Part shown: positions 7,265 through 13,932 of the stretch, one piece after another
Numbering within the stretch: position 1 is the stretch's first letter
Layout: each line of letters opens with the position of its first letter
Assembly: GCA_015061665.1 (NCBI GenBank)
Contig: SUWC01000021.1
Coordinates: 1 to 41,613 of the forward strand
DNA from: Lentisphaerota bacterium
GTDB lineage: Bacteria; Verrucomicrobiota; Kiritimatiellia; RFP12; UBA1067
Direction: 5' to 3'
Length of the DNA stretch: 41,613 nucleotides
The notes under the pieces: generated by a model
Database searches by the model: none
Told to the model about the DNA's origin: nothing
What the model saw: only the letters and a program-made list of their open reading frames with translations
Made by a program: the position numbers and the translations under genes

Positions 7265-8497
7265 ATGAATTTTCTTCTAAAGATAGTCGAAGGCCCCAAC
7301 AAGGGGGCGGAGATCGCACTCGTCGAGGGCGTCGCGGTGACGCTCGGCAAGAGCGATGCCTGCGACATTATCCTCGCCGATCCGACGATGCCCGACCAGC
7401 CGCTCAAGATCGAGGCGACTGCCGACGGCGTATATGTCGACGGCTCGGCGATGGAGCCGTTCGCGGTCAAGATGGTTGGCGCGACAGCCCTTGCCATCGG
7501 ACCTGCGGACGCTCCCTGGAGCGAGCTCAGGTGGCCCAAGTCGGAAAAGGCGGAGGAAGAGTCGGCAGGCGACGAAGCGGCACCCAAGGAAAAGACGGAG
7601 GAGGCTCCTGCGTCTGCCGAACCCGATCCCGAGAAGAAGGAGCCCGAGAACGAAGAGAAGAAGGAGAGGAAGCGCGGCGGGTTCCTTGGCTGCCTTGTGC
7701 TGATTATCGTCCTTTTCCTCATCTTCCTGCTTGGTTTTGGACTGTACTTCCGCGGGAAGGTCAAGGAGTCGGGCTGGCGCGGGGCAATCGACTCCGTCCT
7801 GCACCGCGTCTCGCCCGTCACGGCGCAAGTCGTCGACACGATCGAGGAGCAGGTGGTCCAGAAGATCACGCTTCCCATCATTGCGAACAAATACGGACTG
7901 GAGCTTAAGGAGGAAGACGGGCGCTCGATGCTGTCGGGCAACCTGAAGACGCGCTCAGAACGCCTCGCCGCCGTCGCGGAGGCGTATCAGGTCCAGCCTG
8001 GCGTGGAAGTCGACATATCCGACGACGAGTCGTTTCGGAATGCCGCGGAGGACGCCCTCTTTACGCTGACGGAGGGGCTTCTCAAGGTCGCCTCTGCGAC
8101 GAACAGGTTCCTTGCCGTGACGGGTGTCTCGCGCTCGCCCATCTCCCTCAAGAAGACGCTTGACGCGCTCACCGTCGACTTGCCGAAGATGCGCGACGTC
8201 GATGTTTCCGGGGTGTTGTTCAGTGCGGACGCCCTGACGCCGTCTGAGGCGGCGGAGGCCGAGCAGGGGCCGATGAGCGTCTTCAAGCCGTCCGCCTCGC
8301 CGGCCAAGGTCCAGCAGGAGCAGGCGCTCGACCTGCCTGTCTGCGGAATCCTCACGAAGCCCTATCCGTGCCTTGTGCTGAAGAACGGGACACGCGTGCT
8401 TGAGGGGGCTCCGTTTGGCGGCAGCACCGTGGAGAAGATCGAGGCTGATTCCGTAACGCTGACGAATTCAACGGGGAGGTTCACATGGAAACCGTGA
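7265..8497 (+). CDS. sctD: SctD, inner-membrane ring protein
   Basis: This 410-residue protein has the architecture of YscD/CdsD, the outer of the two inner-membrane rings. It has a cytoplasmic FHA-like domain (residues about 1-90, GPNKGAEIALVEGVAVTLG), a charged Glu/Lys/Pro linker (about 91-138) and one membrane helix (about 139-162, LVLIIVLFLIFLLGFGLYF). A periplasmic part follows with ring-building modules (about 190-335) and a C-terminal beta domain. The FHA-like domain normally docks the sorting-platform protein SctK, encoded downstream. The start lies behind a repeat without a clear ribosome-binding site. The 3' end overlaps the YscE-like gene by 13 bp. Confidence 0.88.
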   Translation: MNFLLKIVEGPNKGAEIALVEGVAVTLGKSDACDIILADPTMPDQPLKIEATADGVYVDGSAMEPFAVKMVGATALAIGPADAPWSELRWPKSEKAEEESAGDEAAPKEKTEEAPASAEPDPEKKEPENEEKKERKRGGFLGCLVLIIVLFLIFLLGFGLYFRGKVKESGWRGAIDSVLHRVSPVTAQVVDTIEEQVVQKITLPIIANKYGLELKEEDGRSMLSGNLKTRSERLAAVAEAYQVQPGVEVDISDDESFRNAAEDALFTLTEGLLKVASATNRFLAVTGVSRSPISLKKTLDALTVDLPKMRDVDVSGVLFSADALTPSEAAEAEQGPMSVFKPSASPAKVQQEQALDLPVCGILTKPYPCLVLKNGTRVLEGAPFGGSTVEKIEADSVTLTNSTGRFTWKP

Positions 8498-8721
8498 AAC
8501 AGCCTTTGATGTTGATGGAGATCGAACGCGAGCTCGCGGGGCCCGACAGGGAGTCTGCGCTGGCGAAGTACGATGCCGTGCTTGCGAAACTCGACAGCCG
8601 CCTGGGCGAGGCGCTGAAGGAGGGCCTGCCGCCCGGCGAGTTTACGCGCGTCGAGGCGCTGAGGGACGCCAATACCCTCGCAAGGAAGATTTTGCGACTG
8701 ACGGCCCGGGTGGGCCGCTAG
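8485..8721 (+). CDS. YscE/CdsE-like needle co-chaperone
   Basis: A 78-residue all-helical protein with the pattern of the YscE/PscE/EscE family: two amphipathic helices joined by GLPPGEFTRVEALRDAN. In Yersinia and Pseudomonas the YscE-type and YscG-type proteins wrap the needle monomer and prevent it polymerising in the cytosol. The order here, SctD, this gene, needle, SctG, matches Chlamydia cdsD-E-F-G, which is the best support because the sequence is too short for firm homology. GGGGAGG lies ahead of ATG 8485. Confidence 0.7.
   Translation: METVKQPLMLMEIERELAGPDRESALAKYDAVLAKLDSRLGEALKEGLPPGEFTRVEALRDANTLARKILRLTARVGR
8702..8717 (+). other. GC-rich hairpin before the needle gene
   Basis: CGGCCC (8702-8707) and GGGCCG (8712-8717) form a 6-bp all-GC stem with a 4-base loop over the last codons of the YscE-like gene. 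The needle gene begins 62 bases later behind GAAAGGA. With no T-run it is not a terminator; it could serve as a 5' stabilising or processing structure for needle mRNA. This is inference only. Confidence 0.3.
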
Positions 8722-8779
8722 AAGCGAAGACGGAGCCGGGAGGCGACGTTCAACAACAAAAAAACGAAAGGAAAGCGAC

Positions 8780-9097
8780 ATGGGATACGGAGTAACACCT
8801 ACAGTGGGAGCGCCGGAGCTTCTTAACTTCGAGTCGGGTCCGTATCGCGTCAATGCGACGACGAACGACTTCATCCACACGGATGCAGTCTACAATGCGT
8901 TGCTCAACGCGGTCGGCCAGATGGAAGAGCGTCTGAAAGAGTCGCTCGAGAACTACCAGAAGCACCCTGACGTGCAGGCTAACCTGCAGCAGCTTCAGTA
9001 CGACCTGCAGCAGTGGAACCTCGCGCTGACGACGATGACCAACATCAACAAGAACATGGGCGATGCGCTCAACTCCATCGCGTCCAACTTCCGCTGA
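8780..9097 (+). CDS. sctF: SctF, needle filament protein
   Basis: The 105-residue needle subunit is slightly longer than YscF (87) or PrgI (80), mainly through its N-terminal segment. The core is a helical hairpin: about 34-62 (AVYNALLNAVGQMEERLKES) and 72-105, linked by a HPDV turn in the place of the family's P-(S/D)-(N/D)-P loop. The C-terminal helix ends in NMGDALNSIASNFR, like the family's LKxIxxxIIQxF. An unusually clear ribosome-binding site and a 58-base spacer set it apart from its tightly packed neighbours, consistent with high expression. Confidence 0.85.
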   Translation: MGYGVTPTVGAPELLNFESGPYRVNATTNDFIHTDAVYNALLNAVGQMEERLKESLENYQKHPDVQANLQQLQYDLQQWNLALTTMTNINKNMGDALNSIASNFR

Positions 9098-9465
9098 TGT
9101 TTGATCTCGACAGTGAAGAGGCGAGACTGTTGTTGAACGTCGCCCTGATGGCGACCGGGCAGAACCGCTTCAGGACCGCCGCGAAGATCCTCGCGGCGCT
9201 CGAGTGGTTCCGCCCGGGAGAGTCGTCGATCGCCGTTGCGAACGCGATTCTACGCATCAGCATGCTGGACTTCAACGGCGCGGTCGAGTACATCGACCAC
9301 GAGGCTCTGCCGAGGTTTCCCTCATCAGCCATGCTTAAGGCGTTCAAGGGCATGGCGCTGCTGAGGATGAATCGCAATTCAGAGGCGCGGATACCCCTTG
9401 AGGAGGCCGCGTCGGACACCGCCGATCCTGCGGCGGCAAAACTAGCAAAGGACCTGCTGATATGA
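9097..9465 (+). CDS. sctG: SctG, TPR co-chaperone of the needle
   Basis: A 122-residue protein built of three TPR-like helical pairs (residues about 1-35, 40-70 and 75-122). It resembles YscG, PscG and CdsG: LLLNVALMATGQNRFRTAAKI at the start, then RISMLDFNGAVEYID, then FKGMALLRMNRNSEARIPLEE. With the YscE-like protein it should cap the C-terminal helix of SctF. The ATG overlaps the sctF stop by one base (TGATG), and an ATGA overlap links it to sctI. Confidence 0.75.
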   Translation: MFDLDSEEARLLLNVALMATGQNRFRTAAKILAALEWFRPGESSIAVANAILRISMLDFNGAVEYIDHEALPRFPSSAMLKAFKGMALLRMNRNSEARIPLEEAASDTADPAAAKLAKDLLI

Positions 9466-9860
9466 CAGAAGCAATGATAGTCGAGGCGATAAGGTCTGCG
9501 GGCGCGACCCAGTCGCCGTTGTCCGCTCCGGGCGCCGCGTCGCCCGTGGCCGATCCGGGCACCGTCGCGCGATTCCAGGCCGCGATGGGCGTGGGCTCGC
9601 CACAGGCGGTCGCGGCGGTGGACCCCATCCCGTTTGCCTCGCAGGCCGCCGCCTCCTGGCGCTCGGCGCAGGCTAACAACCAGGGTATAATCCACCGGAT
9701 ACGCGCGCTGTCCGAGCTTGGAAGGATGCACGGACCCGCATCGTTAGAGCTCGTCGAGCTGCAGTACGAGGTGATGAACCTCTCGTTCCAGGAGTCGGTC
9801 GTCTCCAAAGTTGCCGACAAGGCGTCGAACGCGGTCCAGACGCTGATCAAGAATCAGTAA
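9462..9860 (+). CDS. sctI: SctI, inner rod protein
   Basis: A 132-residue homologue of YscI/HrpB/PrgJ, which joins the export gate to the needle base and influences substrate switching. The N-terminal 60 residues are Ala/Pro/Ser-rich and probably flexible. The conserved C-terminal part (about 85-132) reads ASLELVELQYEVMNLSFQ, then ESVVSKVADKASNAVQTL and IKNQ, matching the YscI signature of LQ near the helix start and a terminal LxxxQ. Its position after the needle and co-chaperone genes is the usual one. Confidence 0.85.
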   Translation: MTEAMIVEAIRSAGATQSPLSAPGAASPVADPGTVARFQAAMGVGSPQAVAAVDPIPFASQAAASWRSAQANNQGIIHRIRALSELGRMHGPASLELVELQYEVMNLSFQESVVSKVADKASNAVQTLIKNQ

Positions 9861-9884
9861 CGACATTGGTCGAAAGGAATGCAA

Positions 9885-10475
9885 ATGAAGCTAGCAAAGC
9901 CATTAAGCGTGTTCGCTGCCGCGCTGCTCTTTGTCGGATGCGACAAGGAGACCACGTTGCACTCGGGCCTCGAGGAGCGCCAGGCGAACCTCGTCATGGC
10001 CGCGCTTCTTGACGACGGCATCGAGTGCCACAAGTCCCCAGGCGAGGAAGGAACTTGGAACATAACCGTGGTCGAGTCAAAGTTTGCGAGGGCCGTGAAC
10101 CTTCTCCAGAAGGCCGGGCTCCCCCATCAGGACCACCAGGGAATCGGAGAGGTGTTCAAGAAGACGGGCATGATCTCGTCGCCCAGCGAAGAGCGCATCC
10201 GCTTCATGGACGCGCTGGCGCAGGACATCGCGAAGACGATATGCGGCATCGACGGAGTCATCGACGCACGTGTGCACGTAGTGCTTCCCGAGAACGATCC
10301 GTTCGCGAGGCACGCGCTGCCGTCTTCCGCATCCGTCGCGATACACTCGCGCTGGGACGCTGACCTGACCGACCTGATTCCTTCCATAAAGGGCCTTGTC
10401 AAGAACGCAATCGAAGGGCTTGTCCCCGAGAAGATCCACGTCACGATCTTCCGCGACACGCCGCCGAAAAAATGA
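9885..10475 (+). CDS. sctJ: SctJ, inner-membrane ring lipoprotein
   Basis: The inner ring of the basal body (YscJ, PrgK, EscJ family). A lipoprotein signal ends at the LFVGC lipobox, so the mature protein should start at Cys19 and be lipidated. The two ring-building modules follow: about 22-80 (LHSGLEERQANLVMAALLDD) and about 105-190 (RFMDALAQDIAKTICGIDGV and DARVHVVLPE). The product stops at VTIFRDTPPKK and lacks the C-terminal membrane helix present in YscJ and PrgK; EscJ has the same short form. ATG 9885 is preferred over 9879 because AGGA lies 6 bases upstream of it. Confidence 0.92.
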   Translation: MKLAKPLSVFAAALLFVGCDKETTLHSGLEERQANLVMAALLDDGIECHKSPGEEGTWNITVVESKFARAVNLLQKAGLPHQDHQGIGEVFKKTGMISSPSEERIRFMDALAQDIAKTICGIDGVIDARVHVVLPENDPFARHALPSSASVAIHSRWDADLTDLIPSIKGLVKNAIEGLVPEKIHVTIFRDTPPKK

Positions 10476-10479
10476 CCGA

Positions 10480-10821
10480 ATGAGAGAAGAGGAAAGACAG
10501 TTTCTGCTTACGACTGCGTGGCTGTTCATGCGACATGGACGCCGCGAGCGTGCGCGCAGCCTTTTCGAGGTGCTTCTCGAGACGGACCCGCGCGACGGCG
10601 TTGCTGCCGTGGCGTATGCCGATCTCCTTGTCTCCGAAGGGCTCGCGCGAGAGGCGCTGGACGTGCTGCGGATAGCGGACGTCCCGCCGTCGCTCGAACA
10701 CGCCGAGGCTGTCCTTGAAACACGGGCGCTGCGTATGCTCGGCCGCAAGGCGGACGCAGATTCGCGCTGGCGCCGGTACCTTGAGTCCAGGAAAGGAGCG
10801 TCGCGTCAATGGATAGCGTGA
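10480..10821 (+). CDS. sctY: SctY (YscY-like) TPR chaperone of SctX
   Basis: A 113-residue TPR-type protein. Its start, EEERQFLLTTAWLFMRHG followed by RRERARSLFEVLLETDP, lines up well with YscY (RQQEFLLLNGWL, then HAERACILLDALLTLNP). YscY binds YscX and SctV and is needed for export of early substrates. In Yersinia it lies between yscX and yscV; here it has moved between sctJ and sctK. The start overlaps the region just after the sctJ stop, and the end overlaps sctK by 13 bp. Confidence 0.7.
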   Translation: MREEERQFLLTTAWLFMRHGRRERARSLFEVLLETDPRDGVAAVAYADLLVSEGLAREALDVLRIADVPPSLEHAEAVLETRALRMLGRKADADSRWRRYLESRKGASRQWIA

Positions 10822-11486
10822 TCGACATGAACGCGGCCCGCGCGCTTGTTTCCGACGCTGCGGCGTGGCCGCTCGTCCGCGACTTCCTCTGGGACTTCGC
10901 GCCGCAGGTGCACGAAAGCTGGCTGGAGGGGCTATACGTCGCCTCGGACGGAACCCCGCTGCAGTCAGTTCCAAGGGAATCCCCCCGCGTCAAGCGGTTT
11001 ACGCTCGAAGCCCTCGGCGTCAAGCCGTGCGTCCACACCTTTCCGAAAGACGATTTCAGTCGTCTGCTTCTTCTCGACGGCGCGACCATCTTCGCGGTTG
11101 TAAAATGGGCGGGGGCAATCGCATCTTCCGACCAGCTTCGCCGCGTTACCGACGGCGCGACCGTGCGCAGCCTCAAGGCCACTCTCCCCGGCGTATACCC
11201 GGATGTGTTCGGGTTCACCGCCTACTTCACCAAGTGGAAAATGGAAAATGCAAAATGCAAAATGGGCGGGGACGTCGTCTGCCGGATTGGATACAGGATT
11301 CTTTTCTCTGTCTTGAAAGACCTGCCGCAGCCTCTCCTGCACAGGCTTGAACTCAAGCTGCCGAAAGACCTGCAGGGCGAGGACGACGAGTCGTTCGGCG
11401 ACTTCAAGTTTTCGACTTTCGACTTCACATTTGTCTCGAAGCTGCTCAAGCTTCGCTTTCCGGAGGCCTTTACGCTATGCTGCTGA
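10809..11486 (+). CDS. sctK: SctK, sorting-platform adaptor, with in-frame repeat insertions
   Basis: A 225-residue YscK-family protein, which links the cytoplasmic SctQ pods to the SctD ring. Typical features are the C-terminal [17 protein letters not shown], comparable to the YscK end, and the RIGYRILFSVLKDLPQPLLH segment before the conserved LxLP (LELKLP). Two segments look foreign: residues about 143-153 (KWKMENAKCKM), encoded by a 7-base repeat array, and about 198-210 (GDFKFSTFDFTF), encoded by an inverted array of the same type. The reading frame is kept throughout. The 3' end overlaps sctL by 10 bp. Assignment rests on the C-terminal similarity and on position ahead of sctL-sctN. Confidence 0.75.
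   Translation: MDSVIDMNAARALVSDAAAWPLVRDFLWDFAPQVHESWLEGLYVASDGTPLQSVPRESPRVKRFTLEALGVKPCVHTFPKDDFSRLLLLDGATIFAVVKWAGAIASSDQLRRVTDGATVRSLKATLPGVYPDVFGFTAYFTKWKMENAKCKMGGDVVCRIGYRILFSVLKDLPQPLLHRLELKLPKDLQGEDDESFGDFKFSTFDFTFVSKLLKLRFPEAFTLCC
11235..11264 (+). repeat. Heptad repeat array inside sctK (left)
   Basis: Four successive 7-base units (GGAAAAT twice, GCAAAAT twice) interrupt the GC-rich codons of sctK with AT-rich sequence. They are read in frame as Lys/Met/Asn/Ala residues. The array is the same class as the repeat ahead of sctC. Confidence 0.65.
11403..11434 (-). repeat. Heptad repeat array inside sctK (right, inverted)
   Basis: Read on the minus strand this stretch has 7-base units (ATGTGAA, GTCGAAA, GTCGAAA, ACTTGAA), opposite in orientation to the array at 11235. 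It encodes the Phe/Asp/Thr-rich stretch just before the conserved SctK C-terminus. Confidence 0.55.
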
Positions 11487-12130
11487 TAAACAAGAAAGAT
11501 TTTGCGCTGCAGTCCGACCGGCGTCTCGTGAAGGCGTCGGAGGTTGCGACTGTCTCGGACGCCGCAGAGATAATCGCTGCCGCCGAGGCGGAGGCCGCGC
11601 GCATCCGCAGGGAGGCCAAGGCCGCGTTCGAGGCGGAGAAGAAGCGCGGCTACGACGACGGCATACAGAACGGCAAGATGGAGATCGCCATGCAGAAGCT
11701 CGATCTTGTCGACCAGTCCGTCGCGTTCATGGAGTCCGTCGAGGGCAAGATGGCCGAGATCGTCATGAAGGCGCTCAAGACGTGCGTGGCGGAGATCGGC
11801 GACAAGGAGATGGTTGTCAACATTGTGCGCAAGACGATGAGCGCCGTTATCAGGACCCAGCGCCACGTCACCATCAAGGTCGCGCCTGAAATGGCCCCGA
11901 CCATCAAGGAGCGCATCTCATCGCTTATGATCACGTATCCGACCGTCGAGACAATCGACGTCGTCGAGGATTCGCGCCTAAGCGGATCGGCCTGCATCCT
12001 AGAGACGGAGGCCGGCGTGGCGGATGCGTCCGTCGAGACCCAGCTGGCGGCGATCGAGCAATCCCTCCGGCGTCACGTCAACGGTATGCGGGACTCTTCG
12101 GAGAAACCAGAAGAAGGTGGTGATTCGTGA
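11477..12130 (+). CDS. sctL: SctL, ATPase stator
   Basis: A 217-residue YscL/FliH-type stator, which forms the spokes connecting SctQ to the ATPase and regulates its activity. The N-terminal short segment (1-20) is followed by a long Ala/Glu/Arg-rich coiled coil (about 30-75, [20 protein letters not shown]). The C-terminal globular domain (about 80-200) includes [19 protein letters not shown] and the closing [20 protein letters not shown] typical of FliH/YscL proteins. It overlaps sctK at the start and meets sctN through a GTGA overlap, so stator and ATPase are translationally coupled. Confidence 0.88.
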   Translation: MLLINKKDFALQSDRRLVKASEVATVSDAAEIIAAAEAEAARIRREAKAAFEAEKKRGYDDGIQNGKMEIAMQKLDLVDQSVAFMESVEGKMAEIVMKALKTCVAEIGDKEMVVNIVRKTMSAVIRTQRHVTIKVAPEMAPTIKERISSLMITYPTVETIDVVEDSRLSGSACILETEAGVADASVETQLAAIEQSLRRHVNGMRDSSEKPEEGGDS

Positions 12131-13455
12131 CGGGAGTCTTCGACTATATTCCCGAGGTGCTGAACCGCGCCGTGGAGGATGCCCAGCCCATCGACGTGAA
12201 GGGCAAGGTCATCCAGGTCGTCGGCACCATAATCAAGGCGTCCGTCCCAGGCGTAAAGGTCGGCGAGATATGCATCCTGCGCAACCCGTGGGAGGGATAC
12301 GAGGTTCAGGCCGAAGTCGTGGGATTCACGAAGGATGCGGCGCTTCTGACGGCGCTCGGACAGATGATCGGCATTTCGGCCGAGACGGAGGTCATCCCCA
12401 CACGCCGCGTCCAGATGGTGCCCGTCGGAATGAATCTGCTGGGGCGCGTGCTTGACGGACTCGGCCGTCCCATGGATGCGGACGCCAAAGGTCCGCTTCG
12501 CCCCGACGGCTACTATCCTGTCTACGCCCCGCCGCCTTCGCCCCTTGAAAGGACGATCATCTCAAAGCCGATTTCGCTCGGGATAAGGGCGATTGACGGA
12601 CTCCTCACCTGCGGCGAAGGTCAGCGTATGGGAATCTTCGCCGCGGCTGGCGGCGGAAAGTCGACGCTTCTCGCATCGATCATCCGCAACACCGAAGCGG
12701 AGGTGACGGTGCTCGCGCTCATAGGCGAACGTGGACGCGAGGTGCGCGAGTTCATCGAAAAGGACCTTGGGCCCGAAGGCCTGAAGAAGTCCGTGCTCGT
12801 CATTTCCACGTCCGACCGCCCGTCCATGGAGCGCTTGAAGGCGGCCTATGTCGCGACTTCCATAGCCGAGTCGTTCCGCGACAAAGGCATGAAGGTTCTG
12901 CTTCTAATGGATTCCGTCACGCGTTTCGGACGCGCCCAGCGCGAGATCGGACTGGCCGCAGGCGAGCCTCCGACGAGGCGCGGCTTTCCGCCAAGCGTGT
13001 TCTCGGAGCTTCCGAAGCTCATGGAGCGCGCAGGCAATTCCGCCAAGGGGTCCATCACCGCGCTGTACACCGTTCTTGTCGAAGGTGACGACATGACCGA
13101 GCCGATCGCCGACGAAACGCGCTCGATTCTCGACGGGCACATCATCCTCTCGCGCAAGCTCGCGCAGATGAACCACTATCCGGCCATCGACATCCTCGCT
13201 TCCGTCTCGCGCTGCCAGAGCGCGATCATCCCGAAGGACCACAAGGCTGCCGCGTCGAAGCTGCGCTCCCTCCTCGCGAAATACGCCGAGGTCGAGCTGC
13301 TCCTTAAGATCGGCGAATACAAGAAGGGGACTGATCCGGAAGCCGACGAGGCCATTTCTAAGAACGGTTCGATAAACGCGTTCCTCCGTCAGGGACTAGA
13401 CGAGCGTCCCAAGTACGACGACACCATTCAAAAACTCAAGGCGGCCGTTTCATAA
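12127..13455 (+). CDS. sctN: SctN, T3SS ATPase
   Basis: A 442-residue hexameric ATPase of the YscN/FliI family that strips chaperones and unfolds substrates at the export gate. The N-terminal beta barrel (about 15-85) precedes the nucleotide-binding core with Walker A ([13 protein letters not shown], about residues 168-180), the [13 protein letters not shown] motif, and Walker B ([11 protein letters not shown], about 257-267). The C-terminal helical domain contains [12 protein letters not shown]. Length matches the family. The GTG start at 12127 overlaps the sctL stop; no alternative ATG leaves the barrel intact. Confidence 0.97.
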   Translation: MTGVFDYIPEVLNRAVEDAQPIDVKGKVIQVVGTIIKASVPGVKVGEICILRNPWEGYEVQAEVVGFTKDAALLTALGQMIGISAETEVIPTRRVQMVPVGMNLLGRVLDGLGRPMDADAKGPLRPDGYYPVYAPPPSPLERTIISKPISLGIRAIDGLLTCGEGQRMGIFAAAGGGKSTLLASIIRNTEAEVTVLALIGERGREVREFIEKDLGPEGLKKSVLVISTSDRPSMERLKAAYVATSIAESFRDKGMKVLLLMDSVTRFGRAQREIGLAAGEPPTRRGFPPSVFSELPKLMERAGNSAKGSITALYTVLVEGDDMTEPIADETRSILDGHIILSRKLAQMNHYPAIDILASVSRCQSAIIPKDHKAAASKLRSLLAKYAEVELLLKIGEYKKGTDPEADEAISKNGSINAFLRQGLDERPKYDDTIQKLKAAVS

Positions 13456-13458
13456 TCT

Positions 13459-13932
13459 ATGGCATACTTACTACAGCCACTTCTGAAAATACGCCAGATG
13501 CGCGAAGACCGCGCGTCGGGCGAGTTCATTGCCGCGCGACAGGCGCGCGAGGCGGCTGAAGACGCGCTTGCCAAGCGCAAAAAGGACTACGAGCAGTACG
13601 AAGAGACGAAGGAAGAGCGCAGGGACAGGATATACGCCGCAATCATCGGACAGACCGTCGGGAAGAATCGACTGGACCTGGCGTCCGAAGGCGTAGCGCG
13701 AATCGACGAAGAGGGCGCGCTCAAGCTCGACAACGTCAGGCGCGCCGAATCAGAGCTTAAGGAAAAGGTCTCGCTCGAGACCGCTGCGAGGGACAGGTTC
13801 AACCTCGCGACAAAGGAAAGGATGAAGATCGACGAACACAAGTCCATCTGGCTCGCCGAAGAAGCTGCAGAGCAGGAGTTTCGCGCAGAGATCGAGCTGG
13901 AGGACTTTACAGGAAGGAAGCAAAGCTTGTGA
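13459..13932 (+). CDS. sctO: SctO, central stalk coiled-coil protein
   Basis: A 157-residue, highly charged helical protein with the position and properties of YscO/FliJ, the stalk that sits in the ATPase hexamer and contacts SctV. The N-terminus LLQPLLKIRQMREDRASGEF resembles the YscO/FliJ start LxxLLxLRxxRExxA. Two long coiled-coil helices follow (about 15-55 and 75-145). It lies 3 bp after sctN. Sequence conservation in this family is low, so context carries much of the weight. Confidence 0.8.
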   Translation: MAYLLQPLLKIRQMREDRASGEFIAARQAREAAEDALAKRKKDYEQYEETKEERRDRIYAAIIGQTVGKNRLDLASEGVARIDEEGALKLDNVRRAESELKEKVSLETAARDRFNLATKERMKIDEHKSIWLAEEAAEQEFRAEIELEDFTGRKQSL

